From Gammaproteobacteria bacterium (GTDB lineage: Bacteria > Pseudomonadota > Gammaproteobacteria > Steroidobacterales > PWYM01): a stretch of 38,582 nt of DNA. The stretch covers positions 1-38,582 of the forward strand of contig RECU01000023.1 in assembly GCA_007693855.1 (NCBI GenBank). Reading direction: 5' to 3'. Positions 17,883 through 26,163 of the stretch are shown here, piece after piece; the first letter of the stretch is position 1, and each line of letters opens with the position of its first letter. The position numbers and the translations under genes were made by a program. The notes beneath the pieces are model-generated. The model was not told the origin of the DNA and did not search any database. It was given only the letters and a program-made list of their open reading frames with translations.

Positions 17883-20626
17883 ACAAGGCAATGTCAGAAA
17901 TGAGCACAAGCAGCACAGACGAGCGGATCGCCGCCCAGGCACATAGTCGCGACGCCGATACCGTCCTCGCGGACTTCGGTAGCGGCGAGCAGGGCCTCGC
18001 GGCAGAGGAGGTCGATGCGCGACTGCAGCGCTACGGCCGCAACGAGCTGCCCGTGGCCGCACGCGACAGCTGGTTCAAGCGTTTCGCACTGCAGTTCCAC
18101 AACGTGCTCATCTATATCCTGCTGATCGCCGCGGCCGGCACGGCGGTGCTGCAGGAGTGGGTCGACACGGGCGTGATTCTCGCGGTGGTGCTGATCAATG
18201 CGCTGATCGGCGTCATCCAGGAGGGCAAGGCCGAGAAAGCGCTGGATTCGATTCGCGCCATGCTCTCGCCCAAGGCCAGTGTGCTGCGCGACGGCGAGCG
18301 CCTGAGCATCGACGCCGCGGAACTGGTGCCAGGCGATCTCGTGCTGCTCAAGGCCGGCGACCGCGTGCCCGCCGATCTTCGGCTGATCAAGAGCCAGAGC
18401 CTGCGCATCGACGAAGCCGTACTGACCGGCGAATCGATGGCCGTCGACAAGGAGACGGACCCTGTCCAGGAGGACGCCGGGCTCGGGGATCGCCTGTGCA
18501 TGGCGTTCTCCGGCACGCTGGTGACCTACGGTCGCGGCAGCGGCGTGGTGATGGCCACCGGTACCGGCACCCAGATCGGCAAGGTCAGCGAGCTGCTTTC
18601 GGATGTGCAGGCGGTGACCACCCCCCTGCTCCGCGACATGGCCCAGTTCGGACGCTGGCTGAGTCTGGCCATCGTGCTGCTGGCCGGCATCACCTTCGCC
18701 TTCGGCCTGTGGGTGCGGGACTACGCCGGCATGGAGATGTTCCTCGCCGCGGTGAGCCTGGCGGTGGCGGCCATCCCGGAGGGTCTGCCAGCCATCATGA
18801 CCATCACGCTCGCGATCGGCGTGCAGCGCATGGCCCGCAGAAACGCCATCATCCGCCGATTGCCCGCGGTGGAGACGCTGGGCGCGGTCACCGTCATCTG
18901 CTCCGACAAGACCGGCACGCTGACCCGCAACGAGATGACCGCGCAGACCGTGGTCACTGCCAACCACCACTATCACGTCTCAGGGGTCGGCTATGCCCCC
19001 GAAGGCCGCTTCAGCCTGTGGGACGACGATATCCAGCCAGGCGATGGCCATGAGGTGCTCCAGGCCCTGCTCGAAACCGGGGCGCTGTGCAACGAGGCGG
19101 AAGTCTCACGCCGCGACGGGCAGTGGCAACTCAACGGTGAGCCCACGGAAGGCGCGCTGACGGTGCTGGCGATGAAAGCCGGACTAAGCCGGCGCGAACT
19201 CGAAGCCGAGCGCCCACGCGTCGCCACCCTGCCCTTCGACTCGGCGCACAAGTTCATGGCCACGCTGCACGATTCCGACGACGGCCGCGTCGTGCTGATG
19301 AAGGGCGCACCCGAGGCGGTGCTCGACGCCTGCAGCCACGAACGCCACGCAGACGGCGACCACGAACTCGATCGCGATCGCTGGGAAGAGCGGATCCACG
19401 AGGTCGCGGGGCGCGGCCAGCGGCTACTGGCGCTGGCCAGCGGACCCGCCGGCCACGATGGCGAGGTGCTCGACTTCGAGCATGTCCGCGACGGCCTCGT
19501 TCTGCTCGGGGTGATTGGCATCGTCGACCCGCCGCGCAGCGAGGCCATCGAAGCCGTGGCGGCCTGCCGGGATGCCGGTATTCGCGTCAAGATGATCACC
19601 GGCGACCATGGGGTCACTGCACGCGCCATTGGCCAGCAGCTCGGCATTGGCGATGGCGAGACCGCCATGAGCGGCCCGGAGATCGAACGCATCGACGACG
19701 AGGCCCTGCAGGAGAAGGCGGCGACCATCGACGTCTTCGCCCGCACCACGCCGGAGCACAAGCTCCGGCTGGTCCGCGCGCTGCAGGCCCGCGGCAACGT
19801 GGTCGCGATGACCGGCGACGGGGTCAACGACGCGCCAGCCCTCAAGCGCGCCGATGTGGGCATCGCCATGGGCATCAAGGGCACGGAGGCCTCCAAGGAG
19901 GCCTCGGCCATGGTGCTGGCCGACGACAACTTCGCCTCCATCGAGCACGCCGTCGAGGAAGGCCGCACCGTCTACGACAACCTCAAGAAGGCCATCCTGT
20001 TCATCCTGCCGACCAACGGCGGGCAGGCGTTCACCATCGTCGCCGCCATTCTGCTGGGCCTGACGCTGCCGCTGACCCCGGTCCAGGTGCTGTGGGTGAA
20101 CATGGTCACCGCCGTGACGCTTGCCCTGGCACTCGCCTTCGAACCGCCTGAGCCCGGACTGATGGAGCGCCCGCCCCGGGACCCGGCAACCCCACTGCTC
20201 ACGCCCTTGCTGATCTGGCGCATCGCCTTTGTCTCGGCGATCCTGGTCGCGGGCACCTTCGGCCATTACCTGTGGCTGACCTCGACACCCGGCGTGAGCG
20301 ACGAGTTCGCGCGCACGGTGGCCATCAACACCCTGGTCATGGGCCAGGTGTTCTACCTCTGGAACAGCCGTTACATTCTCGCGCCGGTGTTCAACTTCCA
20401 GGGCTTGTTCGGCAGCCGCCCGGTGCTCTACGCGGTGGCGCTGCTGCTGGTCCTGCAGGGGCTGTTCACCTACGCCCCGCCGATGCAGACCCTGTTCTCA
20501 ACCGCCGCCATTGGCGCCGAGGACTGGTTACGCATCCTGGCCTTCGGCCTGGTGCTGTTCGTGCTGGTCGAGACGGAAAAAGCGGTGTTCCGCAGGCTGC
20601 TTGGGCGCGCCGGGGCCAACGTCTAG
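17879..20626 (+). CDS. P2-type cation-transporting ATPase
   Basis: A 915-residue P-type ATPase with the full set of domains. An N-terminal cation-ATPase domain comes first. The actuator loop carries LTGES (182-186), TM4 has IPEGLPA (299-305), and the phosphorylation motif DKTGTLTRNEMT starts at 343. The KGAPEA nucleotide site and the hinge MTGDGVNDAPALKRAD follow, then six C-terminal helices. It belongs to the Ca2+/monovalent-cation (PacL/PMA1-like) group. In M6 the sequence is VNMVTA (Asn741, Thr744, Ala745), where SERCA has Asp800, and in M5 TNGGQ replaces the NVGE of SERCA. A canonical two-site Ca2+ pump is therefore unlikely; H+, Na+, K+ or Mg2+ are open possibilities. It is coupled to the upstream dehydrogenase. 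Confidence 0.9.
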   Translation: MNKAMSEMSTSSTDERIAAQAHSRDADTVLADFGSGEQGLAAEEVDARLQRYGRNELPVAARDSWFKRFALQFHNVLIYILLIAAAGTAVLQEWVDTGVILAVVLINALIGVIQEGKAEKALDSIRAMLSPKASVLRDGERLSIDAAELVPGDLVLLKAGDRVPADLRLIKSQSLRIDEAVLTGESMAVDKETDPVQEDAGLGDRLCMAFSGTLVTYGRGSGVVMATGTGTQIGKVSELLSDVQAVTTPLLRDMAQFGRWLSLAIVLLAGITFAFGLWVRDYAGMEMFLAAVSLAVAAIPEGLPAIMTITLAIGVQRMARRNAIIRRLPAVETLGAVTVICSDKTGTLTRNEMTAQTVVTANHHYHVSGVGYAPEGRFSLWDDDIQPGDGHEVLQALLETGALCNEAEVSRRDGQWQLNGEPTEGALTVLAMKAGLSRRELEAERPRVATLPFDSAHKFMATLHDSDDGRVVLMKGAPEAVLDACSHERHADGDHELDRDRWEERIHEVAGRGQRLLALASGPAGHDGEVLDFEHVRDGLVLLGVIGIVDPPRSEAIEAVAACRDAGIRVKMITGDHGVTARAIGQQLGIGDGETAMSGPEIERIDDEALQEKAATIDVFARTTPEHKLRLVRALQARGNVVAMTGDGVNDAPALKRADVGIAMGIKGTEASKEASAMVLADDNFASIEHAVEEGRTVYDNLKKAILFILPTNGGQAFTIVAAILLGLTLPLTPVQVLWVNMVTAVTLALALAFEPPEPGLMERPPRDPATPLLTPLLIWRIAFVSAILVAGTFGHYLWLTSTPGVSDEFARTVAINTLVMGQVFYLWNSRYILAPVFNFQGLFGSRPVLYAVALLLVLQGLFTYAPPMQTLFSTAAIGAEDWLRILAFGLVLFVLVETEKAVFRRLLGRAGANV

Positions 20627-20636
20627 GCGGCAGGAT

Positions 20637-20651
20637 ACCGCCCACGGCGGT
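20637..20651. terminator. Hairpin between convergent ATPase and ychF genes
   Basis: ACCGCC-CAC-GGCGGT is a perfect six-base-pair stem with a three-base loop. It lies in the 36-base gap between the ATPase stop and the ychF stop. A short GCTTTCC follows on the plus strand. It may serve both transcripts; the T-run is weak. Confidence 0.45.
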
Positions 20652-20662
20652 GCTTTCCGGGC

Positions 20663-21754
20663 TCAGACATTGAACCGGAAATGCATCACGTCGCCCTCGC
20701 GGACGATGTACTCCTTGCCCTCCAGGCGCAGCCGCCCGGCCTCCTTCGCGCCCTGCTCGCCGTGGTGGGCGATGTAGTCGTCATAGGCGATCACCTCGGC
20801 GCGGATGAAACCCTTCTGGAAGTCGGTGTGAATCTCGCCGGCGGACTGCGGTGCGGTGGCACCGACCCGCGTGGTCCAGGCCCGGACTTCCTTCTCGCCG
20901 GCGGTGAAAAAGGTCTGTAACCCGAGCAGGCTGTAGGCGGCGCGGATCACGCGATGCAGACCCGGCTCGTCCTGGCCGAGCTCGGCCAGGAACTCGGCCT
21001 TGTCGGCCTCCTCCAGCTGGGCGATCTCGGCTTCGATGGCCGCGCACACGGCAACCATCTCCGCACCCTCGCGGGCGGCCAGCGCGGCCAGCCGCTCGAG
21101 GTAGGCGTTGTTCTCGAACCCGTCCTCGTTGACGTTGGCCACGTACATCACCGGCTTGGCCGTCAGCAGATGCAGCTCCTTGAGCCAGGGACGCTCCGCC
21201 TCCGAGGTCTCGGCGGTGCGCGCCGGCAGGCCCTCGGCCAGGTGATCATGCAGACGCTTGAGGAAGTCGCGCTTCAGGAGGGCCTCTTTCTGCCCGGTCT
21301 TGGCGGTTTTCTCGGCGCGCTGCAGGTTGCGCTCGACAGTCTCGAGATCGGCGAGCGCGAGTTCGGTATTGATCACCTCGGCGTCGTCCACCGGGTCTAC
21401 CCGGCCCTCGACATGGATCACATCGTCGTTCTCGAAGCAGCGCACCACGTGCGCGATCGCGTCGGTCTCGCGGATGTTGGCCAGGAACTGGTTACCCAAC
21501 CCCTCGCCTTTCGAGGCGCCCTTCACCAGGCCGGCGATATCCACGAACTCCACCGTCGTGGGCAGGATCCGCTGTGGATGGACGATATCCGCCAGCGCCT
21601 GCAGACGCGGGTCGGGCACCGGCACCACCCCGACATTCGGGTCGATGGTGCAGAACGGATAGTTCTCGGCGGCGATCTCGGCCGCAGTCAACGCGTTGAA
21701 CAGGGTGGACTTGCCGACGTTCGGCAGCCCGACGATCCCGCATTTGATTCCCAT
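20663..21754 (-). CDS. ychF: Redox- and ribosome-associated ATPase YchF (Obg family)
   Basis: A 363-residue protein, exactly the usual YchF/OLA1 length. GLPNVGKST at 9-17 is the P-loop, followed by [11 protein letters not shown], the switch [17 protein letters not shown], and VRCFEND. A coiled coil is inserted before the C-terminal TGS domain, which contains [18 protein letters not shown] and [10 protein letters not shown]. YchF prefers ATP over GTP, binds the ribosome and influences the oxidative-stress response. In many gammaproteobacteria it sits directly downstream of pth. Here pth is about 12 kb upstream on the same strand, and an extended -10 promoter lies just before ychF. The ATG at 21754 opens directly on the conserved [13 protein letters not shown]. 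Confidence 0.97.
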   Translation of the reverse strand: MGIKCGIVGLPNVGKSTLFNALTAAEIAAENYPFCTIDPNVGVVPVPDPRLQALADIVHPQRILPTTVEFVDIAGLVKGASKGEGLGNQFLANIRETDAIAHVVRCFENDDVIHVEGRVDPVDDAEVINTELALADLETVERNLQRAEKTAKTGQKEALLKRDFLKRLHDHLAEGLPARTAETSEAERPWLKELHLLTAKPVMYVANVNEDGFENNAYLERLAALAAREGAEMVAVCAAIEAEIAQLEEADKAEFLAELGQDEPGLHRVIRAAYSLLGLQTFFTAGEKEVRAWTTRVGATAPQSAGEIHTDFQKGFIRAEVIAYDDYIAHHGEQGAKEAGRLRLEGKEYIVREGDVMHFRFNV

Positions 21755-21848
21755 GATCCTGCCTTGCTTGGGTTTACCGATGGGCTGTGCGATGCTCCGG
21801 ACACTGGCCGCACAGCGGCCGGAGTCGCCTGCCCGACCGAGGCGCGCG

Positions 21849-21857
21849 ATTGTAGCA
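21849..21857 (-). promoter_or_regulatory. Extended -10 promoter for ychF
   Basis: On the minus strand the sequence reads TGCTACAAT: a near-consensus -10 (TACAAT) preceded by the TGn extension. It lies about 95 bases upstream of the ychF ATG. No convincing -35 is visible, as expected for extended -10 promoters. Confidence 0.5.
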
Positions 21858-21922
21858 GTTCGTCCGCCCTGCCCGCGTGGCCGGCGGTCGACTCAGCCAC
21901 GGGGCAACCTGGAGGGGGAAAC

Positions 21923-22807
21923 ATGTTTCAGAAGGATCTGTTGCAGGGGAAGCGCTTCCTGGTCACCGGCGGGGGGACCGGACTCGGCAAGACCATGACC
22001 GAGCATTTCGCCGCCCTCGGTGCCGACGTGGTCATCTGCGGCCGGCGCGAAAACAAACTCGTCGAGACGGCCGAAGAAATCAACGCGCGCGGCGCCGGCC
22101 AGGTCAGCATCCGGGTGCTGGATATCCGCGACCCGGAAGCGGTGGATGCCGTCATGACCGCCGTCTTCGCCGAAGGCCCACTCGACGGGCTGGTCAACAA
22201 TGCCGCCGGCAATTTCATCAGCCCGACCAAGGACCTCTCGCCGCGCGGCTTCGACGCGATCGCGAGCATCGTCTTCCACGGCACCTTCTACGTCACCCAT
22301 GCCTTCGGCAAGCGCCTGATCGAGGCCGGCCGCAAGGGTTCGATCCTCTCGATCACCACCACCTGGGTATGGAGCGGCTCGCCCTTCGTCGTGCCCTCGG
22401 CGATGTCCAAGGGCGCGGTCAACATCATGACCAAGTCGCTGGCCGCCGAGTGGGGGCGCTATGGCATCCGGGTGAACTGCATCGCCCCGGGCCCCTTCCC
22501 CACCGAAGGCGCCTCGGCGCGGCTGTCACCGGGCAAGATGATCGGCGACGGCGATTACACCGATGATATTCCACTCGGGCGGGCCGGCAAGCTCGAGGAA
22601 CTCGGCCACCTGGCCGCCTACCTCATGGCCGATCAGAGCGAGTACATCACCGGCCAGACCATCGCCATCGACGGTGGCTCGATGCTCGGTGGCAACGGCG
22701 GCACCTTCTGGGGGCTGCAGAAGCTCTCCGACGACGACTGGGAAAACATCCGCAACATGATCAAGTCGGCCAACCAGAAGGACAAGGCGGCGCGCAGCAC
22801 CGGCTGA
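21923..22807 (+). CDS. SDR-family 2,4-dienoyl-CoA reductase (DECR-like)
   Basis: A 294-residue short-chain dehydrogenase. The cofactor loop is TGGGTGLGK at 15-23, and NNAAGNF lies at 92-98. The active-site stretch is VPSAMSKGAVNIMTKSLA, in which Lys163 is kept but the usual Tyr of YxxxK is Ser159. This is the pattern of mitochondrial-type 2,4-dienoyl-CoA reductases, as is the rest of the block: AAEWGRYGIRVN, PGPFPTEGASARL, and the unusual extended C-terminus ending near WENIRNMIKS. It should reduce 2,4-dienoyl-CoA intermediates with NADPH during beta-oxidation of unsaturated chains. A long GGAGGGGGAA ribosome site precedes the ATG at 21923. It diverges from ychF and converges on the CoA-transferase gene. 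Confidence 0.87.
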   Translation: MFQKDLLQGKRFLVTGGGTGLGKTMTEHFAALGADVVICGRRENKLVETAEEINARGAGQVSIRVLDIRDPEAVDAVMTAVFAEGPLDGLVNNAAGNFISPTKDLSPRGFDAIASIVFHGTFYVTHAFGKRLIEAGRKGSILSITTTWVWSGSPFVVPSAMSKGAVNIMTKSLAAEWGRYGIRVNCIAPGPFPTEGASARLSPGKMIGDGDYTDDIPLGRAGKLEELGHLAAYLMADQSEYITGQTIAIDGGSMLGGNGGTFWGLQKLSDDDWENIRNMIKSANQKDKAARSTG

Positions 22808-22820
22808 GTCTGCCGCCGGG

Positions 22821-24002
22821 TCAGTGTGCGACGCCCGCCTCGCGCAGCCCGGTGATCGCCGCCGGCGTGAACCCCGCCTCGGTCAGCACCGCATCGGTAT
22901 GTTCGCCAAGCCCCGGGGCATCATGCCGATGCACGGCAGGTGTGCCACCGAAGCGCAGCGGGTGACGCGGCAGGCGGATCCGCCCGGCGGCGGGATGCTC
23001 AGTCTCGACCAGCGTGGCGTTGTGCACGATCTGCGGCGCCTCATGCAGATTCGCCCGCGTGTTGACCACACTGAAGGGCACCTCTTCGGCGACCAGGCGG
23101 GGCGCAAGGTCAGCAACCCGCCATTTCGCGGCCTCGGCGTCCAGCGTCTCCACCAGCGCCATGGCGTTTTTCATGCGTGCGGCCAGCGTCACGAAGCGCT
23201 CGTCGGTGAGCATGTCCTCGCGCCCATAGGCCCGGCAGATGCCGGCGAACTCCTTCTCGGAGACCGACAGAATCACCATCTCGCCGTCGACCAGTCGGGT
23301 GATCCGATAGATCTCGCCGAGATTCGGCAGTGGCGGTGAGGGATCGTCCACCAGCGTGTGGTTCCACATCGCATCCGGCCACAGAAAGGCCACGCCGGCG
23401 TCGAGCATGGAAAGCCTGAGATGCTGCCCACCCGCGCCTCGCTGCCGCGCATACAACGCGGCGGTGATGCCCTGGGCCGCCATCAACGCCGTACTCTTGT
23501 CGCAGACCAGCGTGCGCATGATCCGGGCCTCAGTCCCCAGCCCCCGCTGGGTGTCGCAGTAGCCGGCCGCGGCCTGGATCAGCGGATCGTAAACGCGCTT
23601 GCTCGACTCCGGGCCGTCCTGACCGAAGCCATAGACCGAGGCGTAGATCACCTCCGGATTCACTGCACGCACGGCTTCGTAGTCCACACCCATGCGCTCG
23701 ACCGCACCGGGCCGGAAGTTCTGCACCACGACGTCAACGCAGCGTGCGATCTCCAGCAGCACCTCGATCCCCTCAGGCCTGGAAAGATCCAGCACGACCG
23801 AGCGCTTGTTGCGGTTGGCGGCAAGGAACAGCGCGGCCACGCCCTGGTGGAGCTTGCCGAGCTGGCGGGTGATGTCGCCCGTGCCGGGCGGCTCCACCTT
23901 GATGACATCGGCACCCTGGTCGGCCAGCACCTGCGTGGCCAACGGGCCGGAAATCACCGCACTCAGATCCAGCACCCGCACCCCGTGCAACGGTCCGTTC
24001 AT
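22821..24002 (-). CDS. CaiB/BaiF family (class III) CoA-transferase
   Basis: A 393-residue class III CoA-transferase. The N-terminal GVRVLDLSAVISGPLATQVLADQGADVIKVEPP motif family block is present, NFRPGAVERMGVDYEAV follows, and the catalytic Asp is Asp139 in RVYDPLIQA. These enzymes move CoA between acids, or act as CoA-linked racemases (AMACR type), which share the fold. The Asp139 context fits a transferase. A poly-G ribosome site precedes the ATG at 24002. It is the last gene of a minus-strand run whose other members cleave, oxidise and activate a carbon skeleton, so it probably activates or exchanges an acid from that pathway. The donor and acceptor are unknown. Confidence 0.9.
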   Translation of the reverse strand: MNGPLHGVRVLDLSAVISGPLATQVLADQGADVIKVEPPGTGDITRQLGKLHQGVAALFLAANRNKRSVVLDLSRPEGIEVLLEIARCVDVVVQNFRPGAVERMGVDYEAVRAVNPEVIYASVYGFGQDGPESSKRVYDPLIQAAAGYCDTQRGLGTEARIMRTLVCDKSTALMAAQGITAALYARQRGAGGQHLRLSMLDAGVAFLWPDAMWNHTLVDDPSPPLPNLGEIYRITRLVDGEMVILSVSEKEFAGICRAYGREDMLTDERFVTLAARMKNAMALVETLDAEAAKWRVADLAPRLVAEEVPFSVVNTRANLHEAPQIVHNATLVETEHPAAGRIRLPRHPLRFGGTPAVHRHDAPGLGEHTDAVLTEAGFTPAAITGLREAGVAH

Positions 24003-24041
24003 CGCATCCCCCCAAGCTGAAGAAACACCTCACATCGGCAG

Positions 24042-24656
24042 CTACCACCCTCCGCGGGTGAGCCATTCATCGACGAGCGCGAGCCGGTCGGCACCCCACC
24101 AGAGCTCGCCATCGACCGCGAACGTCGGTGTCCCCCAGACACCGCGCGAGGCGGCGTACTCGGTGGCCGCCGCGAGTTTGCCCTTGAGTGCGGCTGTGCC
24201 GAGCGCCGCGCGCAGGGCGGCGCCATCCATGCCCACCCGGGCGGCCTCCGCCGCCACGGCCTCAGGCGCGGACAGGTTCCGCGCCTCGCCAAAAGTGGCC
24301 CGATACACGTTTTTCGCAAACTGTCGCGCAGCGACAGGATCGCGTTCGTCGATCCACAGAAAGGCCCGTTCGGCGGCCAGCGGATTGAAATCGAGCACGC
24401 TCACCGGATCGTAGGGCAGGTCGAAGTAACGCGCCATGCGCGGCACGTCCTGGCGGAAATACTCGCCCTTGATCGGCAGCAGAAAAATCGGCGTATCGAT
24501 ACCGAGTTTCTCCTGCACCAGGCCGCGCATGAAGAACACCCGCCAGCGCACCTCACGACCATGTTTTTCAGCCAGCGCATCGATACGCGTGCTCGCGTAG
24601 TACCCGTAGGGCGAAATGAAATCGAAGAAAAACTCGATCGGCCTGGCCGCCGCCAT
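24042..24656 (-). CDS. 2-hydroxychromene-2-carboxylate isomerase family (DsbA/GST-kappa fold)
   Basis: A 204-residue thioredoxin-fold protein with FFFDFISPYGYYAS at 9-22. It has the SPY triad, with Ser15 in the glutathione-activating place, rather than a CxxC disulfide motif. The C-terminal GVWGTPTFAVDGELWWGADRL block is typical of HCCA isomerase / kappa-class GST. NahD-type enzymes use glutathione to isomerise a naphthalene intermediate; many relatives occur in unrelated CoA or aldehyde pathways. It starts two bases before the aldehyde dehydrogenase stop, so the genes are tightly linked. With no ring-cleavage dioxygenase here, I read it as a glutathione-dependent cis-trans isomerase or transferase of unknown substrate. 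Confidence 0.88.
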   Translation of the reverse strand: MAAARPIEFFFDFISPYGYYASTRIDALAEKHGREVRWRVFFMRGLVQEKLGIDTPIFLLPIKGEYFRQDVPRMARYFDLPYDPVSVLDFNPLAAERAFLWIDERDPVAARQFAKNVYRATFGEARNLSAPEAVAAEAARVGMDGAALRAALGTAALKGKLAAATEYAASRGVWGTPTFAVDGELWWGADRLALVDEWLTRGGW

Positions 24657-24658
24657 GG

Positions 24659-26146
24659 CTATTTCTTGATCTCGCGGCGCAGCGTCGCCTTCAGGCGTTC
24701 GCCGTAAGGCGGACGCAGGCCCGCAAGCTTCGCGAGATTGAAGCGACTCTGGCGGAACACGCTCTTGGCGTGACTGAACTCCCGAAAGCCATCGATCCCG
24801 TGGTAGACGCCCATGCCGCTGGGACCGATGCCCCCGAAGGGCAGATTTTCCTGGCCGACATGCCAGATCACGTCATTCAGGGTGACCCCACCGGAGACCG
24901 TGGTGTCGAGCACCTGGCGCTCCTCGCCGCGGTCCTTGCCGAAAAAGTACAGCCCAAGCGGTCGCGGCCTTGAGTTGATGAACTCGATCGCCGCGTCCAG
25001 CGAGTCGTAGCCCAGCACCGGCAGCAACGGTCCGAAGATCTCGTCCTGCATCACCGCGAGACCGGGATCGGGCTCCACCAGCAGCGTGAGTGCCATGCGG
25101 TGCCGGGCCGCCTCGTCCAGGCGCTCGCCTGCAGGATTGACCTCGCGGATCGTCGTGCCCGCCGCGCGCGCCTCGTCGAGATAGCCTCGCAGCCGCCGGA
25201 CATGACGCTCGTGGATCACGGAGGTGTAGTCGGGGTTACCCGCGATCGTGGGATAGAGCTCGCCCGCCACGCGCATGATGCGCTCCACCAGCGCGTCGCG
25301 CTGGGCCCGTGGCACCAGCACGTAGTCCGGCGCGAGACAGATCTGCCCGGCATTCATCATCTTGCCGATCACCAGGCGTTCGGCGGCGGTGTCAAGATCG
25401 GCATCGGTGCCGATCACCACCGGCGACTTGCCGCCGAGCTCCAGCGTGAGCGGCACCAGGTTCTCGCTGGCCGCACGCATGACGTGCCGGGCGACCGAGG
25501 TGGCGCCGGTGAACAGCAGGTGATCGAAGGGCAGCGCACTGAAGGCCTCGCCCACCTCGGGCCCGCCGGTGAACACGGCCACCTCGGTCTCGTCGAAGTG
25601 TGCCGCAAACAGCTCGGCCATCACCTCGGAGGTCGCGGGCGTGTATTCCGAAGGCTTGATCATCACCGCGTTGCCGGCGGCAAAGATGCCGGCCAGCGGC
25701 GTGAACGTCAGCGTGACCGGAAAATTCCACGGGCTGATCACACCGACCACGCCCTTGGGCTGGTATTCGACGTGCGCGCGGGCTCCGAACAGACCCATCG
25801 GAAACTCGGGCTTTCTGCGCTCTGGCTTCATCCAGCGGCGCAGGCTTGCCGCGGCGTGTTTCAGCGGCTTGACCGAGCCCATGATGTCGGTCACCCGGGA
25901 CATGTCGCGCGAGCGGCCGGCAAAGTCGGCATCCATCGCCTCGACCAGCCGCTCGCCATGGTCCACCAGCAGGGCGACGGCGCGGCGCAGCCGGTCGATC
26001 CGGCGCTCGGCGGGCACGGGCAATGCAGCCGCTACCGCGGCGCGCTGGCGCTCGAGTGTCTCGCGCATGGCCTGGGCACTCTCGCCACCGGCAGACTTCG
26101 CCGCCGCAACGGAAGCCTCGGCCGGCTGTTCGGACGCTGCGCTCAT
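24659..26146 (-). CDS. Aldehyde dehydrogenase, coniferyl-aldehyde-dehydrogenase-like
   Basis: A 495-residue NAD(P)-dependent aldehyde dehydrogenase. ISPWNFP at 137-143 and IKPSEYTP at 163-170 form the cofactor cleft, Glu236 lies in ELGGKSP, and the nucleophile Cys270 lies in NAGQICLAPDYVLV. The QICLAPDYVLV block is typical of the membrane-anchored or coniferyl aldehyde group, which oxidises bulky aromatic or isoprenoid aldehydes. An unusually Ala-rich leader precedes the catalytic core at about residue 27. It follows the carotenoid/stilbene oxygenase gene by only 17 bases, so it is well placed to oxidise the aldehyde released by that enzyme. GAGGAG precedes the ATG at 26146. Confidence 0.92.
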   Translation of the reverse strand: MSAASEQPAEASVAAAKSAGGESAQAMRETLERQRAAVAAALPVPAERRIDRLRRAVALLVDHGERLVEAMDADFAGRSRDMSRVTDIMGSVKPLKHAAASLRRWMKPERRKPEFPMGLFGARAHVEYQPKGVVGVISPWNFPVTLTFTPLAGIFAAGNAVMIKPSEYTPATSEVMAELFAAHFDETEVAVFTGGPEVGEAFSALPFDHLLFTGATSVARHVMRAASENLVPLTLELGGKSPVVIGTDADLDTAAERLVIGKMMNAGQICLAPDYVLVPRAQRDALVERIMRVAGELYPTIAGNPDYTSVIHERHVRRLRGYLDEARAAGTTIREVNPAGERLDEAARHRMALTLLVEPDPGLAVMQDEIFGPLLPVLGYDSLDAAIEFINSRPRPLGLYFFGKDRGEERQVLDTTVSGGVTLNDVIWHVGQENLPFGGIGPSGMGVYHGIDGFREFSHAKSVFRQSRFNLAKLAGLRPPYGERLKATLRREIKK

Positions 26147-26163
26147 GCTCTGCTCCTCGGCGA

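Noticed and set aside
16740-18062. 440-codon open frame on the minus strand
   Set aside because: It spans the antisense of both the dehydrogenase and the ATPase start, with no domain of its own.
20954-21922. Upstream extension of the DECR-like frame by 323 codons
   Set aside because: The extension runs antisense to ychF and lacks homology; the ribosome site GGAGGGGGAA fixes the start at 21923.
24042-24656. Complete naphthalene pathway suggested by the NahD-like gene
   Set aside because: No ring-hydroxylating dioxygenase, extradiol dioxygenase or aldolase is present, so the NahD-like and NahG-like genes do not make that pathway.
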